From: Styela clava
Taxonomy: Eukaryota; Chordata; Ascidiacea; Stolidobranchia; Styelidae
DNA length: 64,000 bases
Assembly: GCF_964204865.1 (NCBI RefSeq)
Contig: NC_135250.1
Span: 14,694,001-14,758,000, forward strand
Direction: 5' to 3'
The translations under genes and the position numbers were made by a program. The notes below the pieces were generated by a model. The model made no database searches. It was not told where the DNA came from and saw only the letters and a program-made list of their open reading frames with translations. Below are positions 39,401 to 51,600 of this stretch, one piece after another. Position 1 is the first letter of the stretch. The number at the start of each line of letters is the position of its first letter.

Positions 39401-42400
39401 CCTTCGCAAGTTTCTTATGAATATATTGAACCACAGCGGCAAACCTCAAAAGCAGTTGTTTCTTCAAAATTTGAGCCACCTCCTTATGGACACAGGAAAG
39501 GCTTTGTTCCGCGAAATGAACAAGATTTTGGTGATGGTGGTGCATTCCCTGAAATTCACTTAGCTCAATATCCTTTGGTATATTTTCAAATAATTCTCTT
39601 TTAATTATCTATTTTATTTAATATTACTACTTTATTAGGTTTTTAAATTGTTCAACCAGCAGCATTTTGAATGTATATATCAGGGGTTATATTGATTTTT
39701 TCATATAAAAGTTAATGATTTTTTGAATCAAAAAGCTCTCATACCTCACTTCACCTCACTGGTCAAAATTGTGCCAATAGAATAGTAGGTTTCATCATCT
39801 GAAATTTTCTATTATAATGTTTTGCTTTTCAATCATAATTCACCTTAAAGGAGTTCATTAGCATGAATTTTAAGACCAATTTCTTACTTCAGAAAAATCC
39901 CGATTTCTTAAATGAAAACATGTATTTGTTGTTTTCACATTATGATGGTGGTTATGATATGCGTAACTGACCATTTCTTTGAGCAAGACGAGCCAATATT
40001 TCTAGGGAGAAAACTAGCTTCCGTTTTGGAAAGTTTTTTCAAGATAATCGATATAAGTTTATTTACTCAGACGAATGTACGATTGAATATGATCATTACA
40101 ATAGGAACAACGAAAATAAGATAATATTGAAAGTCGAAAGATATTGACGTTTTGTTTACTTCAGGGTCTTGGACTGAACAAATCAAAAAAATCTAATGCG
40201 CTTGCAGTGAAACTTGATGCAGAAGGAAAAGTACGTTATGATGTCATAGCTAAACAAGGGCATAGTAAAGATAGGGTAAGTACTTCTACTTATTATATAT
40301 GTCGTTACTATAGGCATAGTATTATTTGGTAACATTTGTGTTTGTTTGATATTTTTTTAAGCATTTAGATGACAACCTTGCTCATTACTTTTATTCATGT
40401 GCTATTGATAATGCATGACATTAAAACTTTGTCTGTCAAAGATCCAAAATAATTTTGATTAATTCATCACAATAACTATGAGTCATCATTTACATTTGCA
40501 ATACAATTTTGAAATATGACAGTTTCTATTATTGGATTCGGAATTTAGAATCTATATTCTGAATCATGGCATCAAGATTTTGGGAATTATTTCAGATTAC
40601 TAAAGTTGAAAGGTGAAATTGTCCGGAGTAACACTTCAAACAATGAGAAAAGTGCCAAAGTAGTATTTGATCTATATTTCTTTGCAATCTGAACAAACTT
40701 ATATCTAGATTACAATAAGTAAATCAAACCGATAATACCATACTTTAGTTTTCTTGTCATACAGAACAGTTAATTTTTTATGCTTATTTCGAAAGAAAAA
40801 TTAGCCCAGGAACCAAAATTAGTCACTGGACCTGATAATTTGTTTTTGTAGGTTGTTCACAGTAAATTTTCCGACTTAATTCCAAAAGAAATATTGGATG
40901 AAGATGACCCAGAGTTGCAAAGACCAGATGAAGAGGCTGTGGAAGAGGTGAATATTATTTATAGTCATCACCATTGTTATGGAGTGGGAGGATACAATTA
41001 TCATTTTTTATATTAGTTACATTTCGAGTTTCATTTTTTGATTTTAATGAAATTATTTAAATTAAATCCATACAAAAATGAAATAAGGTAAGTTGTAGCT
41101 GAAGGATGGTCATTGCATATCATCTAAAGATTTTTTATGTAGTTTATTTGACGCTACTGGTGTTTTGCTTTATTAAGTCTTGTTTTTTATGTTACAGACA
41201 ACAGAAGCAACCCGCAGGGCTTTGGAAAAACTGACAAATGAAAAAATCTCAGCCGCAATGCCTGTAAAGCGTGCAGAAGCAAGAGCACCAGCACAATATA
41301 TAAGGTAAATCATCTTAGGCACTGTGAAACTTCTGATTTGTGTGACAACAATGTTACGAGTAAGAATATGAAATCCAAAACAGTGTTTACATTTACATTA
41401 AACATTTTAAAATCTGTATGGACGATATTGGATTGTACTTCAATACAATGGTTTTCATATCAAAAAGACAGCAGCAAATTTCTAATTGAATTGGATTTTC
41501 TGCTTTTAATTGCATACTTTTGTCGTACTTTTGTTTAATTATATTTTGTGTTTTTGACATTTTGTGTCGATTTTAAATGATCACTGTTCCGCAAAATTAG
41601 TTTTTTTACCGGTCCACAAACTGAAAAATGTTGAAAACCACTGCTGCAACCACCACTGTGGATGAACTTTTCAAAAATATAATATATATATTCTTTTTTG
41701 ACTCTATTTTTGCTTATTAATGAAACGAGTTGATCATATATTTGAAACAGGTATACTCCATCACAACAAGGAATGTCGTACAACTCTGGAGCGAAACAGA
41801 GAGTAATACGGATGGTGGAAGTACAATCAGATCCTATGGATCCACCTAAATTCAAGTAAAAATTCAACACATTTTCATAAATAATAGATTAGGTGTAGTA
41901 ATATTAATGTAGTATGGATGGCGCGACAGAAGCATGTAAGACTGGTGAGTTCGGGCCCCTCTTATTAAGACAATCTGGAAAATGTTGAAAAATCAACTAA
42001 AAAGCACCAGACATGCATAAGACTGGGAGTAAATATCTGGAACAAATCTTCGTCATACCATAGTATACCTGGGGTGCCGGTGGACTTTCACTTTTACTTA
42101 CAGGCCGTGAACAATGCTCGATAAACATCCAGATTCCTCAGTTGTCCCACACTCGAAGATAGTGAAATACAGTTCATATTATTCCATAATTGCTCAGGGA
42201 TAATTAGATTGCATGTGGTTTCTCAAATTGCTTAGTTATTGTCAGCATCTTGGTTTTGTGAGCTCGCAGAAAATATATTTTTTCCAATATGAATTTTTAG
42301 AACGAATAAAAAGATTCCGAGAGGTCCTCCAAGTCCTCCTGCTCCAGTGATGCATTCGCCAAATAGGAAAGTTTCCGTTAAAGAGCAGCAAGATTGGAAA

Positions 42401-45400
42401 ATTCCTCCGTGCATTTCCAACTGGAAAAATGCCAAGGTAATTGAATTTGAAATCATAATATTCTGTTATATGCATCCAAGTGATAACTGACAAGCTGACG
42501 GTTTTCCAATATTTTTGTGTTACTGATTCCTATATAGCAGAGGTTCTCAAAGTTCCTAATACGGTGCTCCCGGGCTCTGTGAGAGAAAACCTAGTGGCTT
42601 CGCGAGGTTTTTATTTACTTACTAAAATACTGACTTGCCTTATTTTGTAACTGTTCTTATTTTGTAACGACGACTGCATTAATGAAACGAGACGATAATT
42701 TAAATATGACATTGCCATATCTAGTTCGAATAGATATTTTAAATACCACCTTGTTGCCACAATTTGAATATTCTTTAAATACAAATAAGCAAATAGATCC
42801 GAGTCATTAAATGAAGTGAAATTCAAGCAATTTTAATTTACTCAGGAACATTAACCGGTAAGAAAATAATGTGTTTTATTTTTATGATTTTTATAAATTT
42901 ATGGCGGAGCTCCGTAAATAAGAGTCAACCTCTTCACAGGCTCCATAACACCATAAGTTTGAGAACCCCTGGGATGGGATGTGAACCTATTTGTTAAGAC
43001 ACTATGAGGAATGTTACTTCGTTAAAGTGTTTTTATATTTTTCTAATATATTTCTAATTTTGAACTGCAGGGTTATACAATTCCTCTTGACAAACGTCTT
43101 GCAGCAGATGGCAGAGGATTACAGAGTGTTCACATCAATGAAAACTTTGCTAAACTTGCGGAGGCTCTTTATATTGCGGACAGAAAAGTAGGTTTGTTTG
43201 ATGAATAGCCAATTGGATTAAGATATAATTTCATATCTCAAGGGAGAAAAAACGCAATGATTGAAATCATTAGAAATCGTATAGCAAAACATGGCTTTCT
43301 ATTATTTTGATTTGTCACAATGCATTGAACCTACACATATTTGGGACTATGTATATGTGATTTAATGCCATTAGATTTTATTTCTTATGAGATGGGTCTG
43401 TTAAGAGACTGGGAATGTAAAATATTTAAATGAAAAAATTTGTTTTTTCAATTACTATTTTTTTATGCGAATCCCAACAATGATGGTTATAGGAAAACTG
43501 AAAACAATGTTGGCAGTGGCACCACATGTATTAAAATTGGAAGCCAGCTTTATAGCTAATCTGAATGTATTTTTGAATTAGCTTTGCTTGAAAATAAACA
43601 TCTTAAATATCTTATATAATTTTTGGCTCAATATTTTTCACTTTGCGTTGAGGTTTTGATAAATTGACATCTTTGGCATTACCATAACATTTTTTAATCA
43701 CAAGGCACGAGAAGCAGTGGAAATGAGAGCACAAGTAGAAAGAAAGATTGCTTCTAAGGAGAAAGAATCGAAAGAGAAACAACTCCGAAAACTTGCTGAA
43801 GATGCAAGGATGAAAAGAGTTGGAATCCGGCCTGAGGGAAAAGGTTGGTTGTGTTATATTTGGACAAATTCACAACCATATTTACAATACATTACTTTGA
43901 TCCACTCTCTCAATGTCAAAAAATGCATTGCTGTAATAGGATTTGGGAGATTTGTGTTTTGGTGGCCCAATAAATACCTGGAGTTATGCATTATTTTTAG
44001 TATGTCCAATGATCTGCAACTTCAGATATACTGAACTATTCCGGTTATAACTGGATGCTTGACATGGCTTGACATGGTAACAACCATTCAAGATGTTTTA
44101 AATGTGATGCTTACATGCATAAGAGTTTGTCAAGAGTTTTTCTGTATAGTCACACACGATTCATCTGACGGAGGCCAAACTTTGTCAGACAGGCTTCTTT
44201 TGCATCCAAATTGCATTTCGAACCCAGAACCTCTGGACTGGAATTTCAGCAAGGTACTCATTGTGCTTTGGAAACTGCATTTTAAAAACTTATACACTTG
44301 CTGCAATCATAGTATCTGTATAGATATTAAATTTCGTGATCTGACCTATGTCAATTAAAACATTTTTAAAAGCCTCTAAGCTGTTGCGGTTAACGACTAT
44401 GACAAAAAGTAATTTGCCTAACCAAGTCATAAATAACATACTTGCCTACAACGATGCTTGGTGAAAAATTTTTAAAAAAAAATCAGAAACAAAAAGTATT
44501 GGACATAATGCCACATATTTCTATACAATTTTAGATAAGGATTTGCAAGAAAGAGAAGATCTTCGTAAAGAACGTCATCGAGATAGGCAAAGAGAGAGAA
44601 ACATTGCTCGTGCTGCTCCTGACAAAAGGTAGGAATTTGACATGCTTGGAATATCTAAATATATATATGAAGTCAAGAAAAACTTAAAAAAACATATTTA
44701 TATAGAAATAATGTTTTTGGCTGGGAAGCCATCAAGCAACATAACATATCGTATTACTGGAGGAGAATTGTATTTTTGCTTTCAACATTGTCCGCTTTAT
44801 TAAAAGTGTCATTTTGTTCAGAAATCGCCTGAGAGAAGAGAGAGATATAAGTGAAGAAGTTGCATTAGGATTACCAAACGCTCGACGATCACAAGATTCC
44901 ATGTTTGATCAACGACTGTTCAATAAAACAAGGGTAAGAAAACATTGCATTAGTTCATTATTTAGGTGGCTGTAATGTTAAAATTTAGTGATGGTGTTTT
45001 CTGACAGACATAGAATAACTTCTGATTGCACCAGTATTGTGTGAAGATATGTTCGGAAACATCTCCAACATAGCAGTTGTTTGGGAATTTTAGCTCTGTT
45101 TAGATATCACAAATGCTTTGTTTAACAAACAATTATATCTAGCAATATTTCCATTGTTTCAGGGTATGGACAGTGGTTTTGCAGGAGGTGAAGATGACAT
45201 GTATAATGTGTATGATCAAGCTTGGAGAAGTGAAAAAAATATCGGTAATAGCATTTATCGACCTCGCGCTGATAAAGACAAAGACTTATATGGAGATGAT
45301 GATGTCGATAAAATGATCAAATCGAATAAGTGAGTTTCGGTTTAAAGAGATTATGGATTGTGATATGAATGAGTGAATGATTTGTGTTGGATCTAGATAT

Positions 45401-46342
45401 TGTGAAAACTTTGGAACCATTCCTCTCTTGACAATTTGAGATATCAGATAATTAAGTTGATGCTCATTCTGAACATATTGTCAAAAAAACGTATGAAAGT
45501 GAATGACGGATGATTTTTGTGTAAACAAAAATCTTCAATGATGCGGATCTTAATTAAGAACTCTTGCGTAGTCATCTGCTTAATATGTTTCTATTATTTT
45601 CAAATTGGTTTTCTGCTAGTTCCATCATAAATTGGATATGTCACTGGAACAATTTTCGTTGTGAGAACCCTGCACTTGATTAGTTATGTTAACTTCATCT
45701 TTGCTGCCAATAATCTTCCATAAAGATTCTGAAAATCAACCAACAGTTATTTCTGCCTTCTAGATTTGTTGCTGATCGTGGATTTGAAGGAGCTGATCAT
45801 TCTCGTGAAAGAGAAGGACCTGTACAATTTGAACGAGATGAAGACGATCCTTTTGGTTTGAATAAATTCTTGGAACAAGCTAAACAGGTCAGTGTATAGT
45901 TCGAGAACAATGATGGGTTTTTAAATGCAGTAAGAAATCAAAGATTCCAATTCTGAAGTATATATAAAGGAGCTAGTATGGTTAAGACTTGAGGCGTTTC
46001 CAAGACATTTTGGAGAACTTTTTATTTAAAAACATTGCAAGAAATAGATGCTTCTTATTGAGCTAGTATCTAATCATAGTTTGAAGAAGCAATATTCAGG
46101 AAATTATTTTAATAAGAAGTTGAAGGCGTAAAAAATGTAATTTTTTCCGATTTTCTCAGAGCAGTATTAAGTTTTGCTCTTTGATCTGTCGACTTTTAGT
46201 ACCATTAATAAAATTGAAAGAATTTTCAGTTTATTTTGGGTAAATACCATTGCTTTTTTTTATATTTTTATAGGCAAGTAAGCGACCGGCGGAGTCCGGG
46301 AGCAGTCGTTCTAGAGATGAAAGAAAGAGAAGCCGCAAGTGA
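36449..46342 (+). CDS. SNW1: SNW domain-containing protein 1 (SKIP/Prp45 orthologue)
   Basis: Fourteen exons join in phase: 36449-36465, 39388-39577, 40165-40275, 40852-40947, 41198-41304, 41751-41855, 42301-42436, 43071-43187, 43705-43843, 44535-44628, 44822-44933, 45163-45329, 45764-45887, 46274-46342; 527 aa (human 536). The protein follows human SNW1 closely along its whole length: EPPPYGHRKGFVPR and DFGDGGAFPEIH near the N-terminus, YTPSQQG, IPRGPPSPPAPVMHSP, the signature SNWKN (about residues 248-252) with GYTIPLDKRLAADGRGL, then AREAVEMRAQVERK and GMDSGFAGGEDDMYNVYDQAW, and a basic tail. SNW1 is a core component of activated spliceosomes and a transcriptional co-regulator (nuclear receptors, Notch) in the nucleus. 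Exon 1 encodes only MASLT plus two bases of Ser and is separated from exon 2 by a 2.9-kb intron; joining restores the family N-terminus (LTSILPAP). Confidence 0.97.
36806..36921 (+). repeat. Direct repeat, copy 1 (SNW1 intron 1)
   Basis: This roughly 115-bp segment is repeated at 37276-37394. Shared blocks include TATTTCTCTCGTTTTCTCGT, ACGTCAGT and ATGCCATTTC in the same order and spacing, with substitutions between. Copy 1 also has the palindrome CTGACGTCAG (36868-36877), which includes a CRE core; copy 2 has AACGTCAG instead. Confidence 0.7.
37071..37930. mobile_element. Foldback-type element with nested inverted repeats
   Basis: Two sets of inverted arms. The outer arms pair 37075-37100 (TTGGGGTCTAGTGAAGTAAA and on) with 37899-37928 (TTTACTTCACGAGACCCCAA). 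The inner arms, about 90-100 bp, pair 37125-37216 with 37443-37548 (GGTCTCATGTAGTTTC, GTGGGCGTAGTATGACA, TCAATCCTAAC, CCATCCAAAAATT and their complements). A further inverted pair around AATAACGCCAAACAAAAATG (about 37599) and its partner near 37825 lies to the right. Copy 2 of the direct repeat (37276-37394) is in the loop. No transposase is seen. It lies in SNW1 intron 1. Confidence 0.7.
37276..37394 (+). repeat. Direct repeat, copy 2 (loop of the foldback element)
   Basis: Second copy of the segment at 36806-36921, here enclosed by the inner inverted arms of the foldback element. Copy 1 may therefore be a remnant of another insertion of the same element. Confidence 0.65.
38447..39299. mobile_element. 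hAT-type element, 853 bp (SNW1 intron 1)
   Basis: The left end is CAGGGGTGTGCAACC with an AAGCGGGC block. The right end in reverse complement is CAAGGGTATGCAAAGTGCGG followed by CCCGCG. Terminal repeats match at about 11 of 13. The flanks (ATCTAGGG, ATTTTGCC) do not give a clear target duplication. It ends about 90 bp before SNW1 exon 2. Confidence 0.7.
41609..41643 (-). mobile_element. hAT-type right end, fragment (SNW1 intron 5)
   Basis: ACCGGTCCACAAACTG then AAAATGTTGAAAACCACTG: read in reverse this starts CAGTGGTTTTCAACA and has a GGACCGG block, like the other elements of the window. It is a single end, about 110 bp before the next exon. Confidence 0.45.
42538..42971. mobile_element. hAT-type MITE, 434 bp (SNW1 intron 7)
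   Basis: Ends are CAGAGGTTCTCAAA (42538-42551) and TTTGAGAACCCCTG (42958-42971), 13 of 14 in inverted orientation. GAGCTCCGTAAATA-type and CGGTGCTCC blocks lie inside. No convincing target duplication is left (CTATATAG against GGATGGGA). It lies about 100 bp upstream of SNW1 exon 8. Confidence 0.75.
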
Positions 46343-46529
46343 ATGATCACTGCTCAACGACATTCGAATGTTTATTAGCTCGCTATACTTGTTCTAGTGG
46401 CAGTCAAAGATAAACCATTGCCGAAAAACTAACAATATTTGTATGTGAGGAGTTGGATATTGTAAATGTTTTTCGTTTGTTTTTATTGCTGTTATCTTAT
46501 CATGGGCCGAATTTTATATGTAAAGTTTG

Positions 46530-46535
46530 AATAAA
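46530..46535 (+). other. Poly(A) signal of SNW1
   Basis: AATAAA 188 bp after the SNW1 stop codon, followed by a TTTGACTGTCTC stretch. The spacing gives a normal short 3' UTR. Confidence 0.7.
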
Positions 46536-47352
46536 AAGCTCATTTGACTGTCTCATTCCAACTACTGTTTTAATTTAATTTAGATTTGTATTAAATTAAA
46601 ACATTGCTGATAAAAATCAATGGTCATTTTTCATCTTTCAATCAAAAATGATAGTGATGATGAATATTTTCTTGCTTTTATGAGAATAAATATTTCACTG
46701 GTGAATATTCAGAGGCTTAATGTTCATTCCTACCATACCTGTAGGCAGGGCACCCATTTGCCACAAACTAAAAAAAGGACTGTGGTGAAAACTACTTGTC
46801 CAAAGACATCAGCACAATTAATTGGCAACAAATTTATTTTATTGCAACACAAGATGTGCTTGGAGGGCAAGGGTAGAAAGCAGTATCCAGGAAGTGAATG
46901 AAGATTTACAGCATTCAATGATGAATTTCAGACAACAATCAAAGCTGCATCTGTTTTTTAACAATAAGTTTGATGTTGTGTTTATCTTGTGAAATTAAGG
47001 ACAAATGTTTGAAACAAAAACAAATTTTTAAAAATATACCAAAGAAGAATGTATTGGCCCCTATGCTTGTAGGAGTTTCTTTACCGTGATTGTTTCCCCA
47101 ATTGTGGCTTTTCTAGCAATGGAGTGGTTTCCGAACTGTGTGTGGCGAGAAGATTTTAACGGATCATTTTCTACAAATATTTTAATTTTCCTGCATTTGG
47201 AAATAAATATTCACAGTGAATTAATGTTGGAAGCAAAGTACCAGTGCTGATATCCGACATTCAGCCGCTGCATCGTTTATATATAGAGGAAAACAACAAT
47301 GTTTTGTATTACTTTGTTTAAATGTGGTTTTAAAAAAATTTACCTTGCAAAT

Positions 47353-47697
47353 CAATGCCAATGGCGCGGCGGTGTGGCTCATCGTGCTGAGCGTTAGGAA
47401 TACAGCTGCGACACAGCACCTATGATTATTCTGCGTGGGTTTGCATCCCATGTGGGGATGGTGATGTGCGGGAGGATTGCTGGACTCCTTACCGCGGTAG
47501 GGTGGTTCACATAACCGCTGGTCGGTTGCGGCTCCCTCCACCATCAAGTCAATGCTTCCGAAAACAAATAACTAACTAATCCCATACCCGACATGGAATG
47601 GTAACCAGACGAGTGGCCGTGGTTTGCCATATGGTTAAGTCGTCTTATCAACTTTCCTCTTTCCCTGGATAAATATGTGAATCCTATTCTAATATAG
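47353..47697 (+). repeat. tRNA-derived SINE
   Basis: Polymerase III promoter-like boxes: A box TGGCTCATCGTG (47375-47386) and B box GGTTTGCATCCC (47438-47449), about 52 bp apart. A long variable-arm region between them (GCTGCGACACAGCACC) suggests a Ser/Leu-type tRNA ancestor. A non-tRNA body follows, ending with the segment shared with 34313-34375. Part may be flanked by an eroded hAT pair (GAGTGGTTTCCGAACT at about 47122 and GGGAACCACTG ending at 47764). It lies in the spacer between the convergent SNW1 and HELZ2-like genes. Confidence 0.6.
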
Positions 47698-48387
47698 TTG
47701 AAAATTTTCCAATTCGCCAGGCTTGCACTGCAGTAACAAAGTGCAAGAGTCTGGGAACCACTGCACTGAAGCATGAGGAACAACTCTTCTCCACATAATC
47801 GCCGTAATTTAAAGGCTGCTATCTGATCTTGAAAGCTGTTGGCTGAAAATAACTACAACTCCTGTTTTATTGAATAAACCTACAATCACTAATACCGTTT
47901 TTTCATGTCATGGTTTTGTGTACAATTCAACTGATCATTGAGTGGATAATAGGCTTGCTTGCATAGACTTTAGGATATTGCCATATAAACACTGAAAGTT
48001 GTAAGTCGACCCTTTCATGACATAAAGTTAAATCATTTTCATGTAATTGGTGTCTGCACCATGAAGATCACTCCGAGATATTTAAATAAAATTTCTTTTA
48101 TTAATATGATCAAATACACACAATAAAAATAAAGATTAAATATTTGGATCTCAAAAGGATACAACTCGTGTAACTATTGGTTTTATCTAATTAATTTATT
48201 TAGGCATAACATGATAATAATAGCGAACTAGCATAGGAATGTAATAAGCAGATACAGTAATTTAGTATATTGTTATAAGCTTTATTGTGGTTATATATTG
48301 AAGAAGTATAAATGCATATAAGTTTATAAAATTAGTTGAAGAAACACAGTTTTGTTTAAAAACGGGATTTGACTAAAAACAGACAAA

Positions 48388-48393
48388 TTTATT
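48388..48393 (-). other. Candidate poly(A) signal of the HELZ2-like gene
   Basis: TTTATT on the plus strand (AATAAA on the minus strand), about 225 bp beyond the stop codon. Other AATAAA-like words occur further on, so the choice is uncertain. Confidence 0.4.
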
Positions 48394-48618
48394 AAGCCAG
48401 TTCACAGATTATTATTAGACATGTCAGAATAACATAGCATGAGTTTTCTTAATATCTGATACCACATAATGCAAATCCGATGTGCATGCTTATACCGCAA
48501 ATTGTACTGATGGAATGGAATGTCATTCTATCCGATAAGTTGCATATACATTAACGGTAAATAAACAGTTAGATATAATAATGACAGTGATGAAGAATAG
48601 TTGGTGGCCACATATTTT

Positions 48619-51600
48619 TCAGCCTTGTTTTGGTTCCAATATATTTCTTTCAAAGACGGCCCCCTTTCTACCGTATGCTGTTATTAGATTATTCCAGAGC
48701 TCATCTACTTGAAGAAGATCCCGGTTTCCTACAAAATGTAAGTTCATGATAAGAACATATCACAACAACCCTGAGAAGAGCTTGGAAAATCCACCCATGG
48801 AAGATTTTATCTATCTGATATTTCACCACTCCAAATTCAACCCTTATTTCTGTTAAGATTAGTCACTTCCCTTAGATAATTTAGTCACTTCCCTGTACAT
48901 TATTGTGCTGGTTGTGTTTTAATACATCAGTGAGGCATGTTTAATATTACTATCAGAGAAAGCTGAAGTGGCTAAATGCAAGATTTGTCAAATTCCAGAG
49001 TTCATCTGGCAGAAAAGTTTTAGAGTTACTCATTATGTGTAGCTATTTGTAAAACTTTCACAAGAGAAAAAAAGGTTTTCTTACCAATAATGATTAGTCG
49101 ACGCCGTGCTCTCGTCAACGCAACATTAACCTGATTACGATCAATCAGAAATCCAAGATGTTTTCTCCGCCATTGAATATTTGGCATTGAAATTATGGAA
49201 GAATCGGGAAGTGATCTCACAGTGGATAGTATAACATAGTCTGCTTCACTACCTGTCGTAGAATTAAACAAAGACTTGGTGGTCAGAAAGTCACTTGCAC
49301 AAGAAAGCTCCAAGTATAATTAAAACTACTAATGTGTTCACACCTTGGCTTGTCACGACTGTTCCGACATGAACATCTTGCAAATTGCTGTGATTTCTTC
49401 TGATATTCTCTCGAATTCTTGCACATTGGGCAGTGTATGGTGACAAAATCATGATCCGATGTGTTTGAATTTTGGATGTGTGCAGTCTGATAAGAAGTTT
49501 TATCTAAAAATGGAAATGTGAAACCACCATTGACAAAAGTCACATTATAACAACAGGAGCAAGACTATGTAGCGCTGTCCTATGTTTTTCAAGTGTTGTT
49601 GGCATTGCTATAATTCAGCATGATTTGGAATGGAAATTGACTGGCAATGTCTAGCAATATTAATATGGTCTGATCCAACAGTCAATAACTGCCAATACTG
49701 TCAGCTATGCTATTAATTTTTTGCAGCGATAATTTTAATGATAAAAAGTAACCTAGTTCAAACAGTTAGTTTTAGGGTTGGAATCACAAAATTATTATTA
49801 GGGTACTTTACACTGACTTTTTGTGACATTATTACTCCACAAAAGGGAATTCAGTGCATTGCCCAATCCTCAGTAGTTATATAAAAAAAATTTGACAGGT
49901 CAAGCACACTTCACATACATTTTAAAGCAGTCGAATATTAAATATTTTGCATGGCAACATGCCAGAAGTTTATTTCTGAAAACAAAATCTCACATCTCAA
50001 TAGCCTCATATTTGGTATATCATTTTTACACAAACATATTTAAACCGAAAAATAAGTATTTCTTGAGTAACTATCTATCAGACAATAATATTGAATGCCA
50101 GAACTTACCACTGCTCGGACTTCTGTCATGTTGTATTTCGATTTTTCTCCACCTTCTGAAGATTTGAAGTTCTGAATTTTTTCTTCTCCTTTGACATTCC
50201 AAAACACTGCTGCCGTGTTTTTGATCCACTTAAATGGATCACATTTGTCTTTTGGTCTTTGCAAAACAGATTCATCACAGATAAGCCTATCTTCATAAAA
50301 CATTCTTGATGGAAAGTCCATGATTGTAGGATGCTGAAATATATAACAGATGGAAAAGATTACAAACAAGTTCTATCTGACAACGCTTTCAGCCACAACT
50401 TCTCATGTGGTGACCAGTTTGGCCAGGGTGAGAAAACCCAAGTAATCCTCACAGATTCATGAACTTGGTTAAAAAGGAAAGCCACAATTAACCAGTGGGG
50501 CCATGAATTACCTTGTGGTTTCTAGAATTCATGCAAACATCTTGAATAAAATCATATCACACAGGCCTTAAAACTGTAAACAAATAGAAGATAATTAAAC
50601 AAACATCCAATTTCTCCTTCAAAGTCATCGGATGATTTAAGCGCTATTGATTAATGGCGTTTGAATTTAGGGATTATGTGGTTTCCATTAAGCAATCTTC
50701 CAAGGTGATATGTCAATACCATATACCGGTAATATATATAAAAAATTGTTCTTGCTTATCAGTTATGATGGAAGATGAAAAGCCTTTAATTTGTTTAAAC
50801 TGTTACAGTCAGAGGTGACTTTTCAAGTTCTACCAATTATTATATAAGATCCCAGAAAACGATGGTACTATTTATCTATATTAATGTTTTAAACATCCTT
50901 CTGACAATTGGTGACTATTTATCTCTTTACCGCAGGAATGAAGATTAGTTGGAAATAGCGCATTTTCGATATAGAAACCAGTTCTTGAAAATGCGCTGTG
51001 TCAACTCTAATTCGGTTCCTGACCCATCCCTATTATATAAATACTTTGTGATCAAACTTATTATTTTATTTCAATTCAGGTTGATTCTTGTACAATGAAT
51101 GGAATAACCACAATATAGCACCAAGCCCATAAAAGTCAACACACCAGGCACATCATACTCACCATTCTGTATTGGATTGTAAGCATTCCAGCAAACTCAC
51201 TGTATCGATTGAAAAGTGAGCTACTGAGTCCAAGTCTTTCAGCAGTTGAACATTTGATTACAGGCCTCAGTTGTTTATGATCTCCAATAAGCACAACCTG
51301 AATGTAAAATATCATATTATATATTTTCAGAGTGAGGCAAATCCCTTCTCCCACCTTTTATATTCCTACTTTGGTAATGCTGTTGCAGTTATTCACCTTA
51401 TTTAGGCAAATTTATGTTATTAAAGAACTGCCATTTTGTACTTTTGTTGTCTTCTAGAAATTGATTGAATTGAAAGTGATTTATTATAAAGTTTCAAAAA
51501 AATTCTCATGCATAAATATGACTTGGGCAGGTAAACGCTGTGCATTTATTGGGGAATGTTTTCTCACTATAACAGAGAATATTTAACTGAAAATGTTCTT

